NCBI GenBank assembly: GCA_031264545.1
Contig: JAISDV010000143.1
Span: forward strand, 1-6,492
Source: Oscillospiraceae bacterium
GTDB taxonomy: Bacteria; Bacillota; Clostridia; Oscillospirales; Oscillospiraceae
Reading direction: 5' to 3'
Length of the DNA: 6,492 bases
Shown: one piece after another, positions 1-5,031 of the stretch
How the letters are laid out: each line of letters starts with the position of its first letter
Numbering within the stretch: position 1 is the stretch's first letter
Notes under the pieces: model-generated
Databases searched by the model: none
The model's input: only the letters and a program-made list of their open reading frames with translations
Told to the model about the DNA's origin: nothing
Translations under genes and position numbers: made by a program

Positions 1-146
1 CTTATGATGCGCAATCTCCAAACACGTGTTTAATAACTTTTAGAATGGACGGAAATAAAAATCAAATGAGCGTCGAGATACCCGAATAGTGTCGTCGCAG
101 ACATAACTTTGTTTAGTCGTCCACCGAGGCAGATTTAGTATACTGT
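1..146. other. non-coding stretch, no recognisable gene
   Basis: This stretch is more AT-rich than the rest of the window, and stops occur in the frame leading into the Fic remnant (TAG at 114-116). I recognise no protein in it. It contains a perfect 12-base palindrome, AAACACGTGTTT, at 20-31 and a smaller one, AGTATACT, at 137-144. An intact Fic protein of this type would have roughly 45-50 more N-terminal residues than the remnant at 147, so the true 5' end of that gene has probably been lost or scrambled here. That last point is inference. Confidence 0.5.
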
Positions 147-868
147 GTGCTGACCACCCTGATGGAGATTGCGAAGGTGCCAAGCACAGGCGCGTCCAAC
201 GCCAATGAGGGAATTAACACCGCCGATAAACGGTTGAAGGAATTGGTTCGAGATAAATCCGCGCCCCGCAACCGAACCGAGCAGGAAATCGCCGGATACC
301 GTGATGTGCTTGCCGCGATTCGCGAAAGCTATGACTATATCTATCCACGCCCGAACATCATCCTGCGGTAACGGCGTTCATCGAAGCGTTGGAAAAGGAT
401 GAGCATGACGCGCTCTTGCTTATCTCGATGTTCATATTGGATTTTCTCTGTATTCACCCGTTCAATGACGGCAACGGACGCATGAGCCGTTTGCTCACTT
501 TACTGCTGTTCTACCGTGCCGGATACCTTGCGGGTAAATATATCAGCGAAATAGCACGACAATGAGAACGACTATATCCCGTTCATCCGCTATTACCTCG
601 GTATTCTGCAAAAGGCTTATAACGCGGTTGAGGAAAGGGTGGCGTATCTGAGTCGGAAAGGACTTTCCAAACCTGACCGAATCGAAGCCGTCATTGACCA
701 AAAAATCGGCAAAATCACGAAGAAAAAACTTATGGAGGCTCGCCCGATATCAGCAAGGTGACGGTTGAACGCACGCTGACCACGCTTGTTAAGCGGGCTT
801 ATCTTGTAAAAATCGGCGGCGGCCGCACAACTGCCTACGGCAAACCGACAAGCAAGCTTGAGGAGTAA
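147..868 (+). pseudogene. degraded Fic-family protein adenylyltransferase
   Basis: Fic proteins transfer AMP (or other phosphate-containing groups) from a nucleotide to a target protein. The readable pieces lie in three segments. Segment one (147-370, frame 3) carries SNANEG at 195-212, which fits the inhibitory motif [S/T]xxxE[G/N] of self-inhibited Fic proteins, followed by a typical DKRLKELVRDKSAPRNR stretch. Segment two (374-about 552, frame 2) carries the complete Fic motif HPFNDGNGRMSR at 455-490. Segment three (from about 555, frame 3) starts HDNENDY and shifts to frame 2 near 741, where one base appears lost before PDISKVTVERTL. It ends at TAA 866-868 after the C-terminal winged-helix-like region. 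Compared from memory with intact relatives of about 370 residues, roughly 65-70 codons are missing at the first junction, including the flap that docks the target, and about 20 at the second. No continuous frame remains, so it is very probably non-functional. The gene also seems to lack its N-terminus. Confidence 0.88.
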
Positions 869-886
869 CAAGAGAAAAGGCGCACT

Positions 887-904
887 ATGAAAAAGGAAGG
901 GTAA
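887..904 (+). other. five-codon mini-ORF MKKEG overlapping the ptsI ribosome-binding region
   Basis: ATG AAA AAG GAA GGG TAA is preceded by AAAAGG at 875-880 with 6 bases of spacing. Its last sense codons contain the Shine-Dalgarno sequence AGGAAGGG used by ptsI, and its stop codon lies 5 bases before the ptsI start. It could be a chance ORF, a leader whose translation influences ptsI initiation, or the leftover start of a lost gene. Nothing in the sequence decides between these. Confidence 0.25.
894..901 (+). promoter_or_regulatory. ribosome-binding site of ptsI
   Basis: AGGAAGGG lies 8 bases before the ATG at 910. It is strong and well spaced and fixes the start of the Enzyme I gene. No convincing promoter is visible between the Fic remnant and this site, so transcription probably starts inside or upstream of the pseudogene. 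Confidence 0.75.
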
Positions 905-909
905 AGACC

Positions 910-2526
910 ATGCTGTTAAAAGGAATTGGCGCGTCGCCCGGGGCGGCGCTTGCGCCGATACATTACATCAGACAGCCGGATCTGTCCGTTAAGAAATTGG
1001 AGGGCAAAGGCGCCGCAGCCGAGCGCGCACGCTTTGAAAGGGCCAGGGAGCGCGCCTTCAGAGAACTGGACGCGCTGTATGAGACGGCGGCGCAGGCCGA
1101 TCCCGCCGCCGCGCAAATTTTCGAGATACACAAGCTGATGCTCGGTGACCCCGATTTCTGCGACGGCGTCGAGGCCGGGCTGAGCGAAGGACTGAACGCG
1201 GAATATGCCGTCTCAAGCGCGGCCGCCGTGCTTGCCGATTTTCTGAATACGCTCGATAACGCGGTCATGCGCGGACGGGCGGCGGATATCCGGGACGCGG
1301 CAGGCAGGATCATTCTGATACTCAAAGGCGCTGCAGACGGCGGCGCGTTTCCGGAGGGAGAAATAATCGTTGCGGCGGAGGATCTTCTGCCCAGCCAGAC
1401 GGTCAGGCTTGACAGGAACCGTGTGCGCGGCTTTGTGACAAAGTATGGCGCGATGACCTCTCATTCCGTTATTCTTGCCAGAACGATGGGGATACCCTGT
1501 GTCGTCGGCCTGGGCGAGGGCTTCGACAGGCTGCCGAAAAGCGGCGAGCTCGCCGTCGACGGGCGCTCCGGCGAGCTGCTTTTCGATATGAGCGGAGCGG
1601 AAAGAGCCGCGTTCCTGCGCCGCGCAGAGTCGGCCGCCGGCGAAAAGGCGGCGCTCAGCGCCTATACAAGCGCCAACGCCGTAACGCCGGGCGGACATAG
1701 CGTCCTTGTCTGTGCGAACATCGGCGGCGTCGGGGACGCGGAAGGTGCCGCTGCCTTCGGCGCGGACGGCGTGGGCCTTTTCCGCAGCGAATTCCTCTAT
1801 CTCGAAAGCCCGGGCTTTCCGGACGAGGAAACTCAGCTTGCGGCCTATCGGGCTGTGCTGGAAAAGCTCGCGCCCAAGCCCGTCACCATCCGCACGCTCG
1901 ATCTCGGCAGCGACAAGCAGCTGCCTTATTTCGATATCCCGGGCGAGGAAAACCCTGCCTTAGGCTGCAGGGCCATACGCATCTGCCTGAAAGAGCCGTC
2001 TGTTTTCCGTACCCAGTTGCGCGCGCTGTTGCGCGCTTCGGTTTACGGCAAGCTGGAGATCCTGTTTCCGATGATAACGAGTCTCGATCAGGTGCTGGCG
2101 GCTAAGGAGCGGGTGAGCGCTGCGAAAGCCGAGCTTGGCGCGGAGGGACTGGCTTACAGCGGGGATATTCTGTTCGGCGTCATGATCGAGACGCCGGCCG
2201 CCGCGCTCATGAGTGACATTCTGGCGCGCGAGGTGGATTTTTTCTCGATCGGAACGAACGATCTGACGCAATATACGCTCGCGGCGGACAGGACGAACGC
2301 CCGCGTACGCGACATTTTCAATCCGGCGGACCCCGCAGTACTGAAGCTCATTAAAATGACGGCGGAAAACGCGCATGCAAACGGCATTCGCGTCGGCATC
2401 TGCGGTGAATCCGCAGCGGATACGTCGCTCACGGGCTTCTATATGTCGATCGGGATCGATGAGCTGAGCGTTTCACCTGCCGCGGTTCCGGCCGTCAAAA
2501 AAGCCGTCATCGAAAGCAGTGTGTGA
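910..2526 (+). CDS. ptsI: PTS Enzyme I (phosphoenolpyruvate-protein phosphotransferase)
   Basis: This is the cytoplasmic first enzyme of the sugar phosphotransferase system. It takes phosphate from phosphoenolpyruvate onto a histidine and passes it to HPr. The protein has 538 residues. Domains in order are the HPr-binding N-terminal domain (about 5-125), the swivelling phosphohistidine domain (about 145-225) and the PEP-binding barrel (about 250-520). Visible residues, with E. coli equivalents at a constant offset of 4, are phosphorylated His185 in GAMTSHSVILAR (His189), Arg292 in GLFRSEFLY (Arg296), Arg328 in RTLDLGSDK (Arg332), Glu427 in MIETPAA and Asp451 in SIGTNDLTQYTLAADR (metal ligands), and Cys498 in GICGES (Cys502). 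There is no GAF domain, so it is ptsI rather than ptsP. Oddities are Ser334 in place of the usual second Gly of GGDK, a C-terminus about 35 residues shorter than in E. coli, and no ptsH next to it. The reading frame is intact and it is probably active. Confidence 0.96.
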   Translation: MLLKGIGASPGAALAPIHYIRQPDLSVKKLEGKGAAAERARFERARERAFRELDALYETAAQADPAAAQIFEIHKLMLGDPDFCDGVEAGLSEGLNAEYAVSSAAAVLADFLNTLDNAVMRGRAADIRDAAGRIILILKGAADGGAFPEGEIIVAAEDLLPSQTVRLDRNRVRGFVTKYGAMTSHSVILARTMGIPCVVGLGEGFDRLPKSGELAVDGRSGELLFDMSGAERAAFLRRAESAAGEKAALSAYTSANAVTPGGHSVLVCANIGGVGDAEGAAAFGADGVGLFRSEFLYLESPGFPDEETQLAAYRAVLEKLAPKPVTIRTLDLGSDKQLPYFDIPGEENPALGCRAIRICLKEPSVFRTQLRALLRASVYGKLEILFPMITSLDQVLAAKERVSAAKAELGAEGLAYSGDILFGVMIETPAAALMSDILAREVDFFSIGTNDLTQYTLAADRTNARVRDIFNPADPAVLKLIKMTAENAHANGIRVGICGESAADTSLTGFYMSIGIDELSVSPAAVPAVKKAVIESSV

Positions 2527-2563
2527 CAGCGCTTGTGCACGTGGCGGCGCTTGGGAAAAAAAG

Positions 2564-2593
2564 CTGGCGTTTTCTTTCGGCAGGGACTATAAT
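2564..2593 (+). promoter_or_regulatory. probable promoter of the SPFH/zinc-ribbon gene
   Basis: A perfect -10 box, TATAAT, sits at 2588-2593, about 37 bases before the gene's start codon. The best -35 match is weak (CTGGCG at 2564-2569, 18-base spacer, three of six consensus bases). There is no TG extension of the -10. A sigma-A promoter here would let the gene be expressed independently of ptsI. I see no convincing terminator after ptsI, so read-through is also possible. Confidence 0.5.
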
Positions 2594-2629
2594 ACAGAGG
2601 ATGTTAATCTGATAAGAAGGGCGCAATAC

Positions 2630-3922
2630 ATGGGTCTTTTAAAAGCAGGCGTCGGCGCGTTGTCCGGCGTTCTCGCCGACCAATGGCGGGAGTATTTTTA
2701 CAGCGAGGCGCTCGAGCAGGATGTCATCACCGTCAAAGGCGTAAAGCGCACATCGAAGCGCAGCTCGAATACAAAAGCCGAGGAGAATATCATCTCCAAT
2801 GGCTCCATCGTCGCGGTCAATGACGGCCAATGCATGATTATTTTCGAGCAGGGCAAGGTCGTCGATCTCTGCGCCGTCCCCGGAGAATATGTTTACGACA
2901 GCTCGACCGAACCGAGCGTCTTTGTCGGCAGTCTCGGGCACAGTGCGTCGGAGAGCTTCAAAACGCTGGGAAAGCGCTTTACCTTCGGCGGAGACACGGC
3001 GAAGGATCAGCGCGTTTATTACTTCAACACCAAGGAGCTGATCGGCAACAAATACGGCACAGCCAATCCCGTGCCCTTCCGCATCGTCGATAAAAACGTC
3101 GGCTTGGATGTGGACATCGCCATCCGCTGTTACGGCGAATATTCCTACCGCGTCGTCGACCCCATACTGTTCTACGTTAACGTCTGCGGCAATGTCGAGC
3201 GCGCTTACAGGCGCGCCGAGATCGACAGCCAGCTCAAAAGCGAGCTGCTCACGGCGCTGCAGCCCGCTTTCGCCAAAATCTCCGAAATGGGCATCCGTTA
3301 CAGCGCGCTGCCCGGCCATACCCCGGAGCTCGCGGAGGCTCTGAACGAGGTGCTCTCCCAAAAGTGGCGGGAGCTGCGCGGCATCGCGATCATTTCTTTG
3401 GGCGTCAGTTCCGTGACCGCTTCCGATGAAGACGAGGAAATGATCAAGACGCTTCAGCGCAGCGCGGCTTTCCGCGATCCGAGCATGGCCGCGGCGCAGC
3501 TTGTCGGCGCACAGGCCGAGGCCATGCGGAACGCCGCAAAAAATGAAGGCGGCGCCTTTGTAGGCTTCGCGGGGCTGAATATGGCCCAGACCGCGGGCGG
3601 CGCGAACCCGAGCGACCTGTATGCAATGGGCGCGAGGGCCGGGCAGCGGGCCGGCTCCGAAAGCTGGGTCTGTGGCTGCGGCACGTCCAATACGGGGAAA
3701 TTCTGCGCAAACTGCGGAAAAATCAAGTCGGAAGCGGGCTGGGTCTGCGGCTGCGATTCGGTAAACAAGGGCAAATTCTGCTCCGAATGCGGTAAGCCCA
3801 GGCCCGCCGGCGCGCTCCTGTACAAATGCGACAAGTGCGACTGGGAGCCCGCTGATCCCGCAAAGCCCCCAAAATTCTGCCCGGAATGCGGCGACCCCTT
3901 CGACGAGGGCGACGTGAAATAA
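2630..3922 (+). CDS. SPFH-domain protein with three C-terminal zinc ribbons (COG4260/YdjI-like)
   Basis: This belongs to the stomatin/prohibitin-like family with C-terminal zinc ribbons (COG4260, often labelled virion core protein-like), which includes B. subtilis YdjI. Family members are thought to scaffold proteins at the membrane; YdjI is linked to the PspA-type envelope stress response. That is family knowledge, and the role here is inferred. The protein has 430 residues. The N-terminus MGLLKAGVGALSGVLADQWRE is typical, the SPFH fold spans about 25-290, and a linker rich in Ala, Gly and Met covers about 290-345. Three Cys4 modules follow: Cys348/350/359/362 and Cys373/375/384/387 (both CxC-x8-CxxC), then Cys400/403/417/420 (CxxC-x13-CxxC). 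No signal peptide or transmembrane helix is evident beyond the mildly hydrophobic N-terminal segment. I chose the ATG at 2630 because AAGAAGGG lies 8 bases upstream and the family starts there. A GTG at 2519 would overlap ptsI and add 37 atypical residues spanning the promoter. Confidence 0.93.
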   Translation: MGLLKAGVGALSGVLADQWREYFYSEALEQDVITVKGVKRTSKRSSNTKAEENIISNGSIVAVNDGQCMIIFEQGKVVDLCAVPGEYVYDSSTEPSVFVGSLGHSASESFKTLGKRFTFGGDTAKDQRVYYFNTKELIGNKYGTANPVPFRIVDKNVGLDVDIAIRCYGEYSYRVVDPILFYVNVCGNVERAYRRAEIDSQLKSELLTALQPAFAKISEMGIRYSALPGHTPELAEALNEVLSQKWRELRGIAIISLGVSSVTASDEDEEMIKTLQRSAAFRDPSMAAAQLVGAQAEAMRNAAKNEGGAFVGFAGLNMAQTAGGANPSDLYAMGARAGQRAGSESWVCGCGTSNTGKFCANCGKIKSEAGWVCGCDSVNKGKFCSECGKPRPAGALLYKCDKCDWEPADPAKPPKFCPECGDPFDEGDVK

Positions 3923-3940
3923 TCCGGCCTGTGCAGACGG

Positions 3941-3973
3941 AAAAGCCTGCCCGCCGGGCGCGATCGCTTTTTT
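3941..3973 (+). terminator. possible intrinsic terminator after the SPFH gene
   Basis: AAAAGC (3941-3946) can pair with GCTTTT (3966-3971) around a small inner GCCC/GGGC stem (3949-3959), and a run of six T follows at 3968-3973. It lies 19 bases after the stop codon. The stem is interrupted rather than continuous, so its strength is uncertain. The position and T-run are right for rho-independent termination. Confidence 0.45.
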
Positions 3974-4003
3974 AAACCACTATAATAAATCGTCCGTAAA
4001 AGT

Positions 4004-4044
4004 GCGCTCCGGCCCGGGGCTATATCCGTTTTGGGCCGGGGCGT
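4004..4044. repeat. GC-rich inverted repeat (12-base arms)
   Basis: Arms 4004-4015 and 4033-4044 pair over 12 positions with two G-T wobbles, centred on the perfect CCGGCCC/GGGCCGG core, and enclose a 17-base loop. On the + strand no T-run follows. On the - strand the stem is followed by ACTTTTAC, only four Ts, so it is a poor terminator in either direction. It is stable enough to be a genuine RNA hairpin if transcribed. Confidence 0.65.
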
Positions 4045-4078
4045 CGATTATAAAAATCAGTATTCCGGTTGCATTGCT

Positions 4079-4125
4079 CTTATCGATTTGAAAAGGGCAA
4101 TTTTTTATAGTTTGCCTGCGATAAG
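4079..4125. repeat. two-tier inverted repeat (CTTATCG/CGATAAG outer, GGGCAA/TTGCCT inner)
   Basis: An outer 7-base stem (4079-4085 with 4119-4125) encloses an inner 6-base stem (4095-4100 with 4112-4117, including one G-T pair) and an 11-base loop. The asymmetric internal loop is 9 bases on one side and 1 on the other. Two nested complementary pairs are less likely by chance than one, which hints at a folded RNA. Confidence 0.45.
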
Positions 4126-4134
4126 CTATAAAAA
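4102..4134. repeat. AT-rich 9-base inverted repeat TTTTTATAG/CTATAAAAA
   Basis: Perfect 9-base arms at 4102-4110 and 4126-4134 are separated by 15 bases. This pairing is incompatible with the nested stems at 4079-4125, because its loop contains their 3' arms. The two folds are therefore alternatives. Confidence 0.45.
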
Positions 4135-4142
4135 CTGCCATA

Positions 4143-4159
4143 CGGCGCGGGCCGCGCCG
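4143..4159. repeat. GC palindrome CGGCGCGG-G-CCGCGCCG
   Basis: This is a perfect 17-base palindrome around a central G. As RNA it could form a 7-base all-GC stem with a 3-base loop. It might also be a protein-binding site or chance in GC-rich DNA. Confidence 0.5.
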
Positions 4160-4174
4160 CGGCATGAAATCTAA

Positions 4175-4203
4175 GCGCGTGCGCACAGAGTGCGCACATG
4201 CGC
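4175..4203. repeat. hairpin with repeated TGCGCAC
   Basis: GTGCGCA (4179-4185) pairs perfectly with TGCGCAC (4191-4197) around a CAGAG loop. The stem extends outwards by GCGC (4175-4178) with GCGC (4200-4203) after a two-base bulge. Because the arm is nearly self-complementary, TGCGCACA also appears as a direct repeat 11 bases apart (4180-4187 and 4191-4198). Confidence 0.55.
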
Positions 4204-4205
4204 GT

Positions 4206-4234
4206 AAAAAATAGTTTCACAGAAACTACTTTTT
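4206..4234. terminator. terminator-like hairpin, possibly bidirectional
   Basis: TAGTTTC (4212-4218) pairs with GAAACTA (4222-4228) around an ACA loop. After one A-C mismatch, AAAAA (4206-4210) pairs with TTTTT (4230-4234). The + strand therefore reads stem then T-run, and the - strand reads stem then TATTTTTTAC. It ends 24 bases before the -35 box of the toxin-antitoxin promoter, so it could shield that operon from upstream transcription. The stem is AT-rich and of moderate strength. Confidence 0.5.
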
Positions 4235-4245
4235 ATTGTCTCGTC

Positions 4246-4285
4246 TATACACTTTTTGTTGACAATTGAGTGACGATTGTGTATA
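4246..4285. promoter_or_regulatory. putative autoregulatory operator TATACAC...GTGTATA
   Basis: Perfect 7-base inverted arms at 4246-4252 and 4279-4285 flank the -35 box, and the right arm overlaps the -10. A smaller pair, ACAAT/ATTGT (4262-4266 and 4276-4280), is nested between them. Phd/YefM-type antitoxins commonly bind palindromes over their own promoter, alone or with toxin. Assigning this site to the antitoxin is inference from position. Confidence 0.5.
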
Positions 4286-4287
4286 TT
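4259..4287 (+). promoter_or_regulatory. strong sigma-A promoter of the toxin-antitoxin operon
   Basis: TTGACA (4259-4264) is a perfect -35, followed by a 17-base spacer and TATATT (4282-4287), five of six matches to the -10. The expected transcript start is near 4294, giving a leader of about 27 bases before the GTG at 4321. This is the best promoter in the window. Confidence 0.85.
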
Positions 4288-4320
4288 AAGGGTGAAGATT
4301 ATTATGCGAGGCGAAATATC

Positions 4321-4608
4321 GTGAATTTTTTCACAGTTCGGAGTCTTCGATCAGCGCCTAAAACCGTATGGGAGGCGCTGGAAAAACAAAAAGAGATCGT
4401 TATCACCAATAACGGTAAGCCTACCGCGCTGATGATATCGATCGACGATACGAATTTTGAGGATGTTTTAGCCACAGTGAGGCAAGCGAACGCGATGCGC
4501 GCGGTCAACCGTATGCGGATGGCCGCGGCCGAATCCGGCGCTTCACGCCTTGCTCCCGACGCAATCGATGTCGAGATCGCGAAGGCACGGAAGGAGCGCG
4601 CAACATGA
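4321..4608 (+). CDS. Phd/YefM-family antitoxin
   Basis: This is the labile antitoxin that neutralises the PIN toxin encoded immediately downstream. In this family an N-terminal DNA-binding domain represses the operon and the C-terminal tail wraps the toxin. The protein has 95 residues. The Phd fold is recognisable from FTVRSLR at 4-10, the helix around PKTVWEALEKQ (13-23) and the family hallmark IVITNNGKPTALMI (26-39). Residues from about 45 onward are helical and charged (MRAVNRMRMAAAE), fitting the toxin-binding segment. I chose the GTG at 4321 because GAGG lies 9 bases upstream and because the alternative GTG at 4270 lies inside the promoter, upstream of the expected transcript start. The stop codon overlaps the toxin start as ATGA, so the two are translationally coupled. 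Phd proteins classically pair with Doc toxins, and pairing with PIN is a known alternative. Confidence 0.88.
   Translation: MNFFTVRSLRSAPKTVWEALEKQKEIVITNNGKPTALMISIDDTNFEDVLATVRQANAMRAVNRMRMAAAESGASRLAPDAIDVEIAKARKERAT
4591..4596 (+). promoter_or_regulatory. ribosome-binding site of the PIN toxin, inside the antitoxin gene
   Basis: AAGGAG lies 8 bases before the toxin ATG at 4605, within the last codons of the antitoxin. It is closer to consensus than the antitoxin's own site, so toxin synthesis may rely on both reinitiation at the ATGA overlap and direct initiation. Confidence 0.75.
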
Positions 4609-5009
4609 TTAAAGCTGTGCTGGATACAAACGTGTTGCTTTCCGCGCTTTTGGCGGCGGACGGCGAGCCTGCGCGGATATTGGATATGATCCTAAACGGA
4701 AGCGCACTGATTTGTTACGACAGCAGAATTATACTGGAGTACAGGGAGGTGCTCTCCCTGCCTGAGCTGCCATTCCGGCAAAGGGATGCTGGCATCCTTT
4801 TGGATACCGTTACGCGTATCGGCGTTTCTATTCTTGCCGAACCGCTGGAAATGCGCTTTCCTGACGCAGGCGACAAAAAATTCCTTGAAGTCGCCCAATC
4901 AGCCGGGGCCTATCTGGTTACGGGCAATAACAGGCATTATCCTGAAGATAAAAGCACACTTTCGCCTGCTGAATTTATGGAACACCTGTATATCCACAGG
5001 GATAAATGA
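4605..5009 (+). CDS. PIN-domain toxin (putative ribonuclease, COG1569-like)
   Basis: PIN domains are small metal-dependent ribonucleases, and as toxins they cleave RNA to stop growth. The RNA target here is unknown. The protein has 134 residues, normal for the group. Visible features are the first acidic ligand Asp7 in AVLDTNVLLSALL, an acidic helix DSRIILEYREVL (Glu45 or Glu48 as second ligand), Asp87 and Asp90 in FPDAGDKKFLEVA, and Asn108 in LVTGNNRHYP. This TGN-x-HxP ending is typical of the 'putative toxin component, PIN family' group. It overlaps the antitoxin by four bases. No signal peptide or membrane segment is seen, so it should act in the cytoplasm. All expected motifs are intact, so it is probably functional. 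No terminator follows, and transcription could continue into the surface-protein gene. Confidence 0.9.
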   Translation: MIKAVLDTNVLLSALLAADGEPARILDMILNGSALICYDSRIILEYREVLSLPELPFRQRDAGILLDTVTRIGVSILAEPLEMRFPDAGDKKFLEVAQSAGAYLVTGNNRHYPEDKSTLSPAEFMEHLYIHRDK

Positions 5010-5019
5010 TATTGATGAG

Positions 5020-5024
5020 AAGGA
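5020..5024 (+). promoter_or_regulatory. ribosome-binding site of the surface-protein gene
   Basis: AAGGA lies 7 bases before ATG 5032 and 10 before ATG 5035. Either could be used. The first is slightly better spaced, and the choice changes the protein by one Met. Confidence 0.6.
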
Positions 5025-5031
5025 TGGAAGC

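Larger units (their letters stand above)
3923..4258. other. non-coding intergenic region dense in inverted repeats
   Basis: Together with the antitoxin promoter and leader this makes 398 bases without a gene. I find no convincing protein on either strand. It alternates AT-rich patches with very GC-rich blocks and contains at least five separate inverted repeats between 4004 and 4234, listed individually. A TATAAT at 3981-3986 has no matching -35. Possible explanations are a structured small RNA, stacked terminators insulating the toxin-antitoxin operon, or the remnant of a small mobile or palindromic element. Confidence 0.6.

Noticed and set aside
617..871. Open frame on the - strand across the Fic remnant
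   Set aside because: The + strand here clearly encodes the Fic C-terminal region, and the - strand product resembles no family and has no ribosome-binding context.
1213..1698. Long - strand open frame inside ptsI
   Set aside because: It is antisense to conserved Enzyme I motifs including the active-site His. GC-rich codon bias produces such shadow frames.
2527..2580. Terminator after ptsI
   Set aside because: AGCGC/GCGCT near 2528-2551 can pair, but the loop is long and an A-run rather than a T-run follows.
2519..2629. GTG start at 2519 for the SPFH protein
   Set aside because: It would overlap ptsI and run through the TATAAT promoter, adding residues absent from the family. ATG 2630 has a good ribosome-binding site.
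2639..3361. 240-codon - strand open frame inside the SPFH gene
   Set aside because: It lies opposite a well-conserved domain, and its product has no recognisable domain. It is best explained as a shadow frame.
3981..3986. TATAAT as a second promoter after the SPFH gene
   Set aside because: No acceptable -35 lies 15-19 bases upstream and there is no extended -10, so one hexamer in AT-rich DNA is not enough.
3980..4186. 68-codon - strand open frame in the intergenic region
   Set aside because: It runs through several inverted repeats, has no family resemblance and shows no convincing ribosome-binding site.
4175..4203. TGCGCAC repeats as a CRISPR-like or iteron array
   Set aside because: There are only two copies, and they arise from one self-complementary hairpin arm. 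There are no regular spacers.
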